A DNA stretch of 64,000 nucleotides from Marinobacterium_D sp050908845. GTDB lineage: Bacteria > Pseudomonadota > Gammaproteobacteria > Pseudomonadales > Balneatricaceae. A model generated the notes under the pieces. It was not told the DNA's origin. It saw nothing but the letters and a program-made list of their open reading frames with translations, and did no database searches. The position numbers and the translations under genes are program-made. Position 1 is the stretch's first letter, and every line of letters begins with the position of its first letter. The stretch lies in the NCBI RefSeq assembly GCF_050908845.1, contig NZ_CP194171.1:3410001-3474000 (forward strand). The letters are read 5' to 3'. This document shows, piece by piece, positions 33,152-42,207 of this stretch.

Positions 33152-35053
33152 ATGCAGGCTGAACATCTGGAAATTATCGACTTTCTTCGCCGCCATCACC
33201 CTTTCGCCGATCTGGCGGAAGAGACCCTGGCCAGGGTGGCCACCGAGGTGGAGATCAGTTACTTCAAGGCCGGCACCCAGATTCTGGAGTTCGGACAGCT
33301 CACCGATGCGCTTTATGTGCTGCGCAGCGGCGCGGTTGAGATCTACCGACGTAACGGCGACCTCTATAACAGGCTTAGCGAAGGCGGCTTCTTTGGCGAA
33401 TTCGCCCTGCTGCGCCACAAGCGCACCCGTTTTCCTGCCGTCGCGCTTGAAGACAGCCTGATCTATCTGATCCCCGAGGAGACTTTTAACCGGCTGTTTG
33501 AAGAGAACGAGCTGTTCGCCGACTTTGTCGAGATAGAGGACCGCACGCGGCTGCGCCAGACCGTGGCCCGCAAGGAGGACGCCAATGAGCTGATGACCTC
33601 CGAGATCAACGTGCTGATCAGCCGCGAAGCGATCATGATGGATACCCGGGCAACGGCCAAGGAAGCCGCACGGCGTATGAGTGACGAGGGGGTCTCCTCG
33701 CTGCTGATCCTGCACCACAACGACGCGCCGGGACACCCGGACGACGCCGATTCGCCCAGCCACCCGGTGATGGCCGGACTGATTACCGACCGCGACCTGC
33801 GCAACCGCCTCGTTGCGCCGGGGCTCAGCTACGACACCCCGGTCACGGAGATCATGACCACCGACCTGATCCATGTGGAGCATACGCAACTGGTGTTCGA
33901 AGCGATGCTGGCGATGCTCAGGTACAACGTCCACCATCTGCCGGTGCTCAAGCACCAGCAGCCGATTGGCGTTATCGCCCTGTCCGATATCATCCGCTAC
34001 GAATCACAAAACAGCCTGTTCGTGGTCAGCAGCATCTTCCGTACCCAAAGCGTCGAGGAGCTCAAGGCACTGGTCAGCGAAGTACGCGCCTGCTTCACCC
34101 GCATGGTGCGCGAGGACGCCAACTCACGCATGATCGGCAGCGCCATGGCGGTGATCGGCCGCAGCTTCAAACAGCGACTGCTGGAGCTGGGCGAAGAGAA
34201 ACTGGGACCGCCACCGGTGCCCTACTGCTTCCTCGCGCTGGGCTCCATGGCACGCCAGGAACAGCTGATCGTCTCGGACCAGGACAACGCCATGATCCTG
34301 GACAACCGCTTCGATCCCGACAAGCATGACGCCTACTTCCTGAAGCTGGCAGAATTCGTCTCCGACGGTCTCGCCGCCTGCGGTTACACCTACTGCAAGG
34401 GCGACATCATGGCCACCAACCGCACCTGGCGTAAACCGCTGCGAGTGTGGGAGGAGTATTTCACCGAATGGATCGACAAGCCGACGCCGAAGAGCCTGCT
34501 AAACAGCTCGATCTTCTTCGATCTGGACGGCGTCTGGGGTAAAACCGAATGGGCGGACCGCCTTAACCGGCTGATCATCCGCAAGACCCGCCACAACTCG
34601 ACATTCCTTGCCTGTATGGCCCGCAACGCGCTGCTGCGTACGCCGCCACTGGGCTTCTTCAAGGATTTCGTCATGGAGCCTTCGGGCCAGCACACCCAGT
34701 CGATCGATATGAAACGACGCGGTACCGCTCCGCTGGCGGACCTGATTCGCGTACATGCGCTGGCGGTGGGCTCAAAATCGCGCAACTCGTTTGAACGCCT
34801 CAAGGATATTATCAACGCGGATATACTGCCCCACGGGCGCGGCCAGGATCTGCGTGATGCGCTCGAGTTCATCTCCACGGTACGGATCCGCCACCAGGCG
34901 CTGGACCTGGAAGCCGGCAACGACCCGGATAACCGGATAGAGCCGGAAAACCTCTCCGATTTCGAGCGCAAAAACCTCAAGGATGCGTTCCAGATCCTGA
35001 GCAATGCGCAGAAATTCCTGAAGTACCGCTACCAACCCGGACGAGTCAACTGA
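33152..35053 (+). CDS. DUF294 nucleotidyltransferase with cyclic-nucleotide-binding and CBS domains
   Basis: The 633-residue protein has an N-terminal cNMP-binding domain (about 15-125; GGFFGEFALL is the phosphate-binding cassette), a CBS pair (about 150-295), a DUF294 nucleotidyltransferase domain with the catalytic G-S-M-A-R-Q-E ... S-D-Q-D-N motif (about 365-385), and a DUF294 C-terminal helical domain. It is predicted to transfer nucleotides to a protein in response to cAMP/cGMP and adenine nucleotides. It is paired with an exonuclease gene 10 bases downstream. In many gammaproteobacteria this pair sits next to an acetate permease; here a BCCT carrier is upstream instead. Confidence 0.9.
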   Translation: MQAEHLEIIDFLRRHHPFADLAEETLARVATEVEISYFKAGTQILEFGQLTDALYVLRSGAVEIYRRNGDLYNRLSEGGFFGEFALLRHKRTRFPAVALEDSLIYLIPEETFNRLFEENELFADFVEIEDRTRLRQTVARKEDANELMTSEINVLISREAIMMDTRATAKEAARRMSDEGVSSLLILHHNDAPGHPDDADSPSHPVMAGLITDRDLRNRLVAPGLSYDTPVTEIMTTDLIHVEHTQLVFEAMLAMLRYNVHHLPVLKHQQPIGVIALSDIIRYESQNSLFVVSSIFRTQSVEELKALVSEVRACFTRMVREDANSRMIGSAMAVIGRSFKQRLLELGEEKLGPPPVPYCFLALGSMARQEQLIVSDQDNAMILDNRFDPDKHDAYFLKLAEFVSDGLAACGYTYCKGDIMATNRTWRKPLRVWEEYFTEWIDKPTPKSLLNSSIFFDLDGVWGKTEWADRLNRLIIRKTRHNSTFLACMARNALLRTPPLGFFKDFVMEPSGQHTQSIDMKRRGTAPLADLIRVHALAVGSKSRNSFERLKDIINADILPHGRGQDLRDALEFISTVRIRHQALDLEAGNDPDNRIEPENLSDFERKNLKDAFQILSNAQKFLKYRYQPGRVN

Positions 35054-35063
35054 GGATAGTTTC

Positions 35064-35822
35064 ATGTTCTATATCGGCAAAGAGCATGTCGGGTCCAAGG
35101 ACGGCCGCAGCAAGGCAGACAAGGGCCCGATTCTGGACTGGGCCAAGCGGTTCAAGGAGCTGGCCGAGCGCACCAAACACCCTAAACTTCGGGAGTTTTA
35201 CGAGGCCGGTGCAGTCGCTGCGGATACCCCCATCGACCAGGTCCCGATGATCGCCATGGATTTCGAAACCACGGGGATCGATCCGAGCAAAGACGATATC
35301 GTCAGTATCGGCCTGGTCGCCATGTCGTTAAACCGTATCAGCCTGAGTAAATCCCGCCACTGGATTTTAAAACCACGCAGCAACCTCAGTCACAAGTCGG
35401 TCTGTATTCATGGCATCACCCATTCGGAAGTTGAAACCGCTCCGGACCTCAAACGCATCCTCGAGGAGCTGCTTGAGATCATGGCCGGCAAGGTGATTGT
35501 GGTGCACCACCGGGGCATCGAGCGCAACTTTCTTAATGCGGCGCTGCAGACGCGGATCAGGGAGGGGATTGAGTTTCCAGTGATCGATACGCTTGAGCTC
35601 GAAGCGCGCCTGCACCGGCGCAGACATCAGCGCTATCTCGATAAGCTGTTTGGACGCAAGAAGGTCTCGATCCGGCTGGCGGAGAGTCGCTCCCGCTACA
35701 ACCTGCCTCACTACCGCCCACACGATGCGCTCACCGACGCCCTGGCCAGTGCCGAACTGCTGCAGGCCCAGGTCGCGAACCGCTTCTCACCGGACACACC
35801 GGTGTCCGACCTGTGGAAGTAA
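35064..35822 (+). CDS. DnaQ-like 3'-5' exonuclease
   Basis: The 252-residue protein has the DEDDh exonuclease motifs: ExoI Asp66-x-Glu68 (MDFETTG), a middle block (VVHHRGIERNFLN) and ExoIII His-x4-Asp near 223-228 (PHDALTDALASAELL). It would degrade nucleic acid 3' ends or act as a nuclease partner of the DUF294 protein. It is co-transcribed with that gene. The N-terminal 55 residues are specific to this subgroup. Confidence 0.87.
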   Translation: MFYIGKEHVGSKDGRSKADKGPILDWAKRFKELAERTKHPKLREFYEAGAVAADTPIDQVPMIAMDFETTGIDPSKDDIVSIGLVAMSLNRISLSKSRHWILKPRSNLSHKSVCIHGITHSEVETAPDLKRILEELLEIMAGKVIVVHHRGIERNFLNAALQTRIREGIEFPVIDTLELEARLHRRRHQRYLDKLFGRKKVSIRLAESRSRYNLPHYRPHDALTDALASAELLQAQVANRFSPDTPVSDLWK

Positions 35823-35925
35823 CAAGGTCGGCGTGATGGCATTAAAGGGTCGCTTAAGCAGCAATTCAGCTCTACCGGTGTCTTATGCTGTATAGAGGCC
35901 CTGAAGCCTCACTGGGAGGTGAATC

Positions 35926-36297
35926 ATGTCAGCCCGAAAAAGCATTCCGCTTGTCCTGACTGCATTGCTGCTAACGGCCTGTGCCTACGGCCCCTATGAC
36001 ACCCAGGCCCGCGTCGGTGTGCACGGCTACTACGACAGCCGCTATGACGACTTTTATTTCTATCCCGATGTCAGCGTTTACCTGGGGGTCAACTCCGGAC
36101 TCTACTACTACCGGCCCCATGACAGCTGGCTCGGTGTGCGCGTCCTGCCCCACCATATCGAGCTGCGCCCAAAACACCGGGTCACCATCCGGCACCTGCC
36201 GCGGCACCGCCCGTACAGCCGCTATCACGACCACCGGGAAAGATACTATCACCGTGACAGGAACTATCACCGTGACAGGAACTATCGCCGCCGCTAG
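35926..36297 (+). CDS. Small Tyr/His/Arg-rich lipoprotein of unknown function
   Basis: The 123-residue protein has a lipoprotein signal with lipobox L-T-A-C (Cys about 19), a Tyr-rich central part (YDDFYFYPDVSVYLGVNSG) and a very basic C-terminus with the repeated unit Y-H-R-D-R-N. GGGAGGTG lies before the ATG. It is a predicted envelope lipoprotein; the basic, His-rich tail could bind metals or anionic polymers (guess). It stands alone and converges on the hydroxyacid oxidase gene. Confidence 0.72.
   Translation: MSARKSIPLVLTALLLTACAYGPYDTQARVGVHGYYDSRYDDFYFYPDVSVYLGVNSGLYYYRPHDSWLGVRVLPHHIELRPKHRVTIRHLPRHRPYSRYHDHRERYYHRDRNYHRDRNYRRR
36247..36282 (+). repeat. Two exact tandem copies of an 18-bp coding repeat
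   Basis: TATCACCGTGACAGGAAC occurs twice without a gap and partial copies flank it. It encodes the repeated hexapeptide Y-H-R-D-R-N at the end of the lipoprotein. The exact identity points to recent expansion by slippage, so copy number may vary between strains. Confidence 0.9.
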
Positions 36298-36303
36298 CGC
36301 TGC

Positions 36304-37416
36304 TTAATCCGGCCGATAAAGCGCATCCTGCGTAATATCGGCCAGCGTTGGCGTTCCCGCCAGGGACATGCACACCTCCAGCTCTTCGCGGAGGATCCGC
36401 AACATATGCGCAACACCCTGGGCCCCGGCCACGGCCAGGGCGTATAGCTGTGGCCGCCCGACCATCACCGCGTCGGCCCCCAGTGCGATCGCCTTGAAGG
36501 CGTCGGTGCCCCGCGCTATAGCACCATCAACCAGCAGCGTCATCTCCTCACCCACCACCCGGCGAATGGCAGGCAGAAGCTCAAGCCCGGACGGCACGCA
36601 GTCCAGGGTACGGCCGCCATGATTGGACACCACCAGACCTGCGATACCCAGGTCGCGTGCCATCACCGCATCGGCCGGGCTCAACACGCCCTTGAGAATC
36701 ACCGGCAGTTGGGTGCGCGCCTGCAGCCAGGCGATATCCTCCCAGGTCGGCGCTTCGGTCATCATGCCCTGGAAGACAATGCTTTGACTGGGTTCAAGCA
36801 CCGCGCCTGGCAGCGGCGGCCGGTCGCGCAGGTTAACCGCTTCAACCCCTGGCGGCAGCTCGAACCCGGCGCGCTGGGCGCGGTTGCGGATGCCATGCAG
36901 TGAGGCATCGACGGTGATCATCAGGGCGCTGTAGCCCGCCGCTTCCGCCCGGCGCACCAGGCTCAACGTGAAGTCCCGGTCCTGCTGGAAGTAGAGCTGA
37001 AACCAGCCTGGCGAGGTCAACTCCGCCGCGATGCTTTCCAGTGTGTAACTGGACAGGGTGCTCACCACCATCGGCGCCTCAAGCGCCGATGCTGCCCGCG
37101 CGGACGCCAGCTCCCCCTGCGGGTGGACCAGACGGTGAAACGCCACCGGCGCCAGCATGAAGGGATGGCGAAATTGCTCGCCGAGCACCCTGGTTTCTGT
37201 GGTGCCCCGGGTGACATCCGCCAGTACCCGGGGAAGAATCAGGGTGCGATCCAGCACCTCGCGATTGCGTTTAAGACTGATCTCATCCGCGCCGCCACCG
37301 ACGATATATTCGTAGATCGCAGTCGGTATATGGGCCGCTGCCCGATCGGCATAATCGGCCAAACTTACCAGCTGCGGGGGAATGGCGCTCAGAGGCGGTT
37401 CCGGTTTATCGCTCAT
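36304..37416 (-). CDS. FMN-dependent alpha-hydroxy acid oxidase/dehydrogenase (LldD family)
   Basis: The 370-residue TIM-barrel flavoprotein has the active-site block SNHGGRTLD, ILKGVLSPADAV, and the FMN phosphate site DGAIARGTDAFKAIALGADAVMVGRP. Members oxidise L-lactate, glycolate, mandelate or similar 2-hydroxyacids. Residue level does not tell which. It is 9 bases after piuC and the last gene of the leftward iron-uptake run, an unusual place for such an enzyme; a 2-hydroxycarboxylate siderophore fragment is one speculative substrate. Confidence 0.85.
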   Translation of the reverse strand: MSDKPEPPLSAIPPQLVSLADYADRAAAHIPTAIYEYIVGGGADEISLKRNREVLDRTLILPRVLADVTRGTTETRVLGEQFRHPFMLAPVAFHRLVHPQGELASARAASALEAPMVVSTLSSYTLESIAAELTSPGWFQLYFQQDRDFTLSLVRRAEAAGYSALMITVDASLHGIRNRAQRAGFELPPGVEAVNLRDRPPLPGAVLEPSQSIVFQGMMTEAPTWEDIAWLQARTQLPVILKGVLSPADAVMARDLGIAGLVVSNHGGRTLDCVPSGLELLPAIRRVVGEEMTLLVDGAIARGTDAFKAIALGADAVMVGRPQLYALAVAGAQGVAHMLRILREELEVCMSLAGTPTLADITQDALYRPD

Positions 37417-37425
37417 GGTCTATCC

Positions 37426-38124
37426 TCAGGTGTCTGCCCACTGCTGAATCAGCCGATGATACAAAGCCGTCAAGCGGTTCAGATCCTCGTCCTGCACTGC
37501 GCCCTGGATACCGGCAGAGGTCAGCGACTGAATGCTGGTATCCAGATCAAACAGCATCTCGCGCTGCTCATGGCTGCGCACCATGCTCTGAATCCAGAAG
37601 AATGCCGCGACTCTCGCGCCGCGGGTCACCGGCGTGACCCGGTGCAAGCTGGTGGAGGGATAAAGGATCAGGTCACCGGCATCCAGCTTGATCGACTGGC
37701 TGCCATACTTGCCCTCGATCTCCAGCTCGCCGCCGTCGTACTCATCGGCGGCGGACAGAAACAGCGTGGCGGACAGATCGGTCCTGACCCGCGTCGCGGT
37801 GCCCGGCACCACCCGAATGGCGTTGTCCACGTGGCGGCCATAGGTCTCGCCATCGCGGTAACGATTAAACATCGGCGGCAATGTCTTGAGTGGCAGTGCC
37901 GCGGAAATGAACACAGGATGTTTTGCCAGCGCCCCCAGTATCAGGTCGCCCAACTTCTGTCCCAGCGGGTCATTCTCATCGAGCTGCTGATTGCGCTTTG
38001 CCGCAAGCGCCCGGCTACCCGCTGTCAGGCTGCCATCAACCCAGCTCGCCTGATCGAGATGCGTCCTAATGGTGGCAACTTCATCGGCCGTAAATACCTG
38101 CTTTATTGGCAGTATCAATGACAT
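37426..38124 (-). CDS. piuC: PKHD-type Fe(II)/2-oxoglutarate hydroxylase PiuC/YbiX
   Basis: The 232-residue enzyme has the iron ligands His98-x-Asp100 (GRHVDNAI) and His161 (SLHRVTPV) and the cosubstrate Arg near 171 (GARVAAFFW). PiuC/YbiX proteins are iron-regulated and usually sit beside a catecholate siderophore receptor (PiuA/Fiu), as here. Their physiological substrate is not firmly known. GAGAGGG precedes the ATG. Confidence 0.9.
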   Translation of the reverse strand: MSLILPIKQVFTADEVATIRTHLDQASWVDGSLTAGSRALAAKRNQQLDENDPLGQKLGDLILGALAKHPVFISAALPLKTLPPMFNRYRDGETYGRHVDNAIRVVPGTATRVRTDLSATLFLSAADEYDGGELEIEGKYGSQSIKLDAGDLILYPSTSLHRVTPVTRGARVAAFFWIQSMVRSHEQREMLFDLDTSIQSLTSAGIQGAVQDEDLNRLTALYHRLIQQWADT

Positions 38125-38142
38125 ACCCTCTCAAATTGGAAA

Positions 38143-38176
38143 GGCCGGCCCGGAGGAAGGGAACCCCGGGCCGGCC
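38143..38176 (-). terminator. Strong GC-rich hairpin between receptor and piuC
   Basis: GGCCGGCCCGG and CCGGGCCGGCC form an 11-bp perfect stem with a 12-base loop in the 57-bp spacer. Leftward it is followed by only TTT. It may partly terminate transcription so that the receptor is made in excess over PiuC. Confidence 0.55.
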
Positions 38177-38181
38177 AGTGG

Positions 38182-40425
38182 TTAGAACTTGTAGCTGAGC
38201 GTCAGGCTGGCTGCACGCGCATCGCCAAGATAGACGATGCTACCGCCGCGGTAGACCGCGGTGTAGTACTCTTCATCCGTCACGTTCTGCAGGTTGGCCC
38301 GCAGACTCAGATCGTTGTCAAAGTCGTAGGTGGCAAACAGATCGAACACGGTGTAGTCCGGCAGTTCGATGTTACCACTGGCACCCTCATCCGGCTGACC
38401 ACCAAAGATCTCGCTGGAGTAGGTCGCGGTACCACCAAAAGCCAAGGCTTCGGTCGCCTGGTAACGCAGCTGGACATTGGCACTCTTCTCGGCGAAGTTC
38501 GCCTTGGGACGGCCGATGTTATCCGGGTGATAGGATTCCAGCGTCTCGGAGTCCATGATCGCCACGCCCATCTGGCCGCTAAGCTTTGAAGTCAGGTTAC
38601 CGGACAAGCCAAGTTCGACACCCTCTACACGGTTCTTACCGGTATTCAGAGAGCCCCCTGAACTGTAGGAATCGTTACCGCCTTCGATCACGTCATCCTT
38701 GGTGATACGGAACACCGCCGCCGTCAGCAGCAGCTGCTCGTCCATCAGGTTCCACTTGGTACCCAGCTCCAGATTAGTGGACTGTTCCGGGTCTGCACTT
38801 TTGTAGTTACCCTCGGAATCGGTGCACAGACCGCCGTAACCACAGTTGGTGCCGGCATCGGCTTCACCGCCGTTGATATTGGACGAGGTGCTCCAGCTGG
38901 CGTAGACATTACCCTGCTCCCAGGGTGAGTAGACAAGACCCAGGTGCCCGTTCCAGAAGCCATCACTGAAGGCGTAAGAGGCTGCGGGTATCGGCCCGAA
39001 ACGACCGTTCCTTGCTGCGGTATCCAGCGCGTAATCGAAATGGTCATAACGCAGGCCTGCGAACACTTCCCAGTCTTCACTGAGTGTGACTGTATCCATC
39101 AGGTACGCAGAAACGGTTTTCAGCTCCAGTTCACTGGTTTTGTCGCTGCGCTCCACCGAGCCCTGCCACAGACCGTTATCGGCGTCGTACGGGTCCAGGT
39201 CAAAGCTGTTGCTCGCCTCGACGCTGTAGTTACCGGCATCGACGTTTTCCCTTGCCATCTCAACACCGGCAACGATGGTGTTGCGCTTGCCAAACAGCTC
39301 CTTATCGATCACCAGATTGGTCTGGTTACCCAGGTAGTCGTTCTCCTGCCAGCCGCTGAACGAGCGCAGATTGTTGTCGAAAAAGCCGCGGCCATCATAG
39401 GCGGACACCACATACTCGTTTACCGTCTGGCCGAAGCGGGTTTTGTTTTCCAGCGTCACGCCGCGACCAAAGTTGTGCTCAACCTTGAAGGTCAGGATAT
39501 CGGCTTCGCTGTTCTGGAAATCCAGGTCATTCTGGCCGACGTAGTCGTATTTATTGAACTCACCGCTCTGCCGATCCAGCCCATAACCGGTGTCGGTGCG
39601 ATCTTCACCGCGGAAGAAGTAATAATCGGCAGACAACAGAGTGTTACGCGTGGGCTGATAAACACCGGAGATCAGGGCACCGATGCGGCGCTCACCGGCC
39701 GGGGCACGATCCGGTGTATCGGCTTCGGAATAGAGGCCGTTGAAGCGAATACCCGAATCACCGGTAATCACCTTGTTGCTATCGATGGTGTAGCGCTTGT
39801 AGTCATCGGTACCCAACCCGCCCTGCAGGGAGGTGAAGTCCTCTTCCATGCTCGCTTTCTTGCTGACGGTATTCACCGCACCACCTGTCGAACCGCGACC
39901 GGCAAAGGTTGAGCTCGGGCCCTTGGAGATTTCAACCTGCTCCAGAGCGAAGGTTTCGCGGGTGATCAGACCCGGGTCACGCAGACCATCGGAAAACACA
40001 TCACTGCGCGCCTCATAACCGCGAATAATATAACGGTCACCGAAGGAGTTACCGCCCTCACCTGTGCCCAGAGTAATACCCGGTTGAGCACTCAGAATAT
40101 CCTTGAGTTCGGTTTTACCCGAGTCTTCAATACTGTCTTTCGTCAGCACCGTCATAGTTTGCGGTGTATCAGCGATATCACGGACTTTACGTGTATCGGA
40201 GGTACGTTTTGCTTTATAAGGTGCTTCCGGCTCAGCGTAGGGATTCGCATCAGCTGCAATTTTCTGATCCTCGATTAAAAGCGTATGGAGTGAAACTTCT
40301 TCCGCATGAAGGGATCCTATCATCGCGGAAGAAATTGCCAGCGTAAGCGTTCCAGCTGCCATTTTAGAATAGCGAGAGCTTTCATCCGCAGCCAATCCTG
40401 CAGCAATCCTGGGTTGTTCAGCCAT
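38182..40425 (-). CDS. TonB-dependent siderophore receptor (Fiu/PiuA type)
   Basis: From ATG 40425 the protein has 747 residues: an N-terminal signal (long, with AAGTLTLAISSAMIGSLHAEE), a plug domain (about 60-180; TPQTMTVLTKDSIEDSGKTEL and GNSFGDRYIIRGYEAR), and a 22-strand barrel ending ARAASLTLSYKF. It imports ferric (probably catecholate) siderophores with TonB energy. AGGAAG lies before the chosen ATG. The pairing with piuC supports the Fiu/PiuA subtype. It is downstream of its own tonB-exb genes. Confidence 0.88.
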   Translation of the reverse strand: MAEQPRIAAGLAADESSRYSKMAAGTLTLAISSAMIGSLHAEEVSLHTLLIEDQKIAADANPYAEPEAPYKAKRTSDTRKVRDIADTPQTMTVLTKDSIEDSGKTELKDILSAQPGITLGTGEGGNSFGDRYIIRGYEARSDVFSDGLRDPGLITRETFALEQVEISKGPSSTFAGRGSTGGAVNTVSKKASMEEDFTSLQGGLGTDDYKRYTIDSNKVITGDSGIRFNGLYSEADTPDRAPAGERRIGALISGVYQPTRNTLLSADYYFFRGEDRTDTGYGLDRQSGEFNKYDYVGQNDLDFQNSEADILTFKVEHNFGRGVTLENKTRFGQTVNEYVVSAYDGRGFFDNNLRSFSGWQENDYLGNQTNLVIDKELFGKRNTIVAGVEMARENVDAGNYSVEASNSFDLDPYDADNGLWQGSVERSDKTSELELKTVSAYLMDTVTLSEDWEVFAGLRYDHFDYALDTAARNGRFGPIPAASYAFSDGFWNGHLGLVYSPWEQGNVYASWSTSSNINGGEADAGTNCGYGGLCTDSEGNYKSADPEQSTNLELGTKWNLMDEQLLLTAAVFRITKDDVIEGGNDSYSSGGSLNTGKNRVEGVELGLSGNLTSKLSGQMGVAIMDSETLESYHPDNIGRPKANFAEKSANVQLRYQATEALAFGGTATYSSEIFGGQPDEGASGNIELPDYTVFDLFATYDFDNDLSLRANLQNVTDEEYYTAVYRGGSIVYLGDARAASLTLSYKF

Positions 40426-40559
40426 TGTTCTTCCTTTTTTAAGCATAGTGGTCTATTCACCTTGAACGAACGTCAAGGCGGGAGTTAATTAATAGTTATT
40501 GATTTATTATCCGATACGGATCAGCTATGACGGCTTTTAAATAACTCGATAATCGACTC

Positions 40560-41384
40560 TTAGTTTTTAATAGCGAATGCGACTGGCACCGTAATACTCA
40601 GGGTATCCTGTACCATTTCAACAGGGAAACGCGGCAGGGGCTCGGCTTTTTCCAGCATGGCAATCACCGCATCGTCCAGCGAATTAAAGCCTGAACTTTC
40701 CCTGATATTAAATTCAAGCACCTGCCCCTGCCGGTTGACGACAAAATAGAGCTTGGCAACGCCCTCCTGGCCACGGCGACGGGCGGAGATCGGGTAGCGT
40801 TTATGCCGCGCCAGATGGGCGGCCAACTCACCGAACCAGGTCTGCCTGGCTGCCGGAGATCCCCCCTGAGTCTGAGCGTTGGCTGAACCGGTGCTCTGCT
40901 TACGCTGGGCATCAGCCGTTTCATCAGCAACCTTTTCAGCGGTCCTGGCACTGGCAACCGTTTCTGTCACCGGCTCCCGGGGTGACTCAACCGGTTGCCG
41001 TTCCACGGTCGGCTCAGGCTCGGGCGGTTCCGGCTTCGGCTCTTTTTCAACCTGCACCACCGGTTTCTGTCTGGGGGGCGGTGGTGGCGGCTCCACCGGC
41101 TCAGGCTCCTCCACGACCGGCTCAGCTTCAGGTTCGGGCGGCGGTTCAACCGGTTCGGGCTCAGCGATCTCGTCAGCCACCGGCTCCGGCGCACTCTCTT
41201 CCTGACTCTCCCTGGCCGCGCCCAGGTCGCCCATCATTCCCAGGTCGATCTCGATACCGTTCTCACCCAGATCCCTGGCGCCCTCGGAGTCACTGTCCCG
41301 AGCCAGCACCAGGGCAGCGCCGCCGGCATGAAGTGCCAACGCCAGGGTCAGCGCAAAGATCCAGTGTCTGCTGCTCAGTGTCAT
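40560..41384 (-). CDS. tonB: TonB energy-transducing protein
   Basis: The 274-residue protein has one N-terminal membrane helix (IFALTLALALHAGGAALVL, about 9-27), a long Pro/Glu/Lys-rich periplasm-spanning linker (about 60-150) and a C-terminal TonB domain (about 185-272; RYPISARRRGQEGVAKLYFVV, SSGFNSLDDAVI). It couples the proton motive force to the receptor. Its start overlaps the second exbD by 4 bases. Confidence 0.9.
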   Translation of the reverse strand: MTLSSRHWIFALTLALALHAGGAALVLARDSDSEGARDLGENGIEIDLGMMGDLGAARESQEESAPEPVADEIAEPEPVEPPPEPEAEPVVEEPEPVEPPPPPPRQKPVVQVEKEPKPEPPEPEPTVERQPVESPREPVTETVASARTAEKVADETADAQRKQSTGSANAQTQGGSPAARQTWFGELAAHLARHKRYPISARRRGQEGVAKLYFVVNRQGQVLEFNIRESSGFNSLDDAVIAMLEKAEPLPRFPVEMVQDTLSITVPVAFAIKN

Positions 41385-41815
41385 GACGGCTCCTCCGGCT
41401 GCAGACGGGTAATCAGCGAGGCTTTGACCAGCCCCGCATCACGCACCCGGGACAGCAGCGGCTTGAGCTCCGCTACGGGCAGGTCGGCATCTGCCTTGAT
41501 CCGCACCGTCAGACTGCTGACGTCTTCCACCTGCTCGACGCGCTGGTTCAGCGCCTCGGTCAGCTCGTCCCGGCTAACCGGCTGATCACCGATAAACAGG
41601 GTCCCGTCAGCGGATACCAGCAGCTCAATCGACTCGCTGTCGGAGAGTTTTCGCTCGTTAACCGACTCCGGCGGTGAGGTCTCAAGCGCATCCGTTTTGG
41701 AAATCTGTCCGGCGATCATGAAGAAGATCAACATCAGGAATACCACGTTGATCAGCGGGATCATGTTGTCATCAGCGCTGTTCGAGCGGCTGCCTGCCCC
41801 CGGATCAACAATCAT
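41381..41815 (-). CDS. exbD: ExbD/TolR family biopolymer transport protein, second copy
   Basis: The 144-residue protein has a single N-terminal membrane helix with the key Asp/Asn region (NMIPLINVVFLMLIFFMIAG) and a periplasmic domain. The usual proton-carrying Asp of ExbD (L-I-D-V-x-F) is Asn here (L-I-N-V-V-F). The neighbouring copy keeps Asp, so this copy may be a non-proton-carrying partner. It overlaps both neighbours by 4 bases. Confidence 0.87.
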   Translation of the reverse strand: MIVDPGAGSRSNSADDNMIPLINVVFLMLIFFMIAGQISKTDALETSPPESVNERKLSDSESIELLVSADGTLFIGDQPVSRDELTEALNQRVEQVEDVSSLTVRIKADADLPVAELKPLLSRVRDAGLVKASLITRLQPEEPS

Positions 41816-42207
41816 TGCAGTACTCCCGCCAGCGAAACCTTTTCCGCACCCGCCTGCCTTAACGCGTCCACCAGCGATACCAGCGACTGGGTCGATACCC
41901 CTTCTTCGGCTTCAATGGCGATCAGCGTTTCGCTATCACCGATCAGGGCCTGTGGCACGCCGGCCGCAATGTTGAAAGTGGTGTCGGCAATCCGCACATC
42001 GCCACTATTACCGAGCAGCCGCACCCTGATTACCTCGGACGCTGCGGCCGGCGTGTCGCTGGCGGTGGGGATCGGCAGATCCAGTTGTCGCCACTGCATG
42101 AAATTGGACGTGAGCATAAAGAACAGCAGCAGAATAAAGACCACGTCGATCAGCGGGGTCAGGCTGATTTTGGCGGGCTTACGCGCAGTGCCCAGATCAA
42201 GCAGCAT
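41812..42207 (-). CDS. exbD: ExbD/TolR family biopolymer transport protein, first copy
   Basis: From ATG 42207 the protein has 131 residues, with the membrane helix ISLTPLIDVVFILLLFFML (Asp in L-I-D-V, the proton-carrying residue) and a periplasmic domain. The longer frame upstream is rejected, because GAGGTG precedes 42207. It overlaps the exbB end by 11 bases and the next exbD by 4. Confidence 0.87.
   Translation of the reverse strand: MLLDLGTARKPAKISLTPLIDVVFILLLFFMLTSNFMQWRQLDLPIPTASDTPAAASEVIRVRLLGNSGDVRIADTTFNIAAGVPQALIGDSETLIAIEAEEGVSTQSLVSLVDALRQAGAEKVSLAGVLQ

Noticed and set aside
40447..40559. Fur box directly upstream of the siderophore receptor
   Set aside because: The AT-rich spacer matches the Fur consensus at only seven or eight of 19 positions, which is close to background in such DNA.
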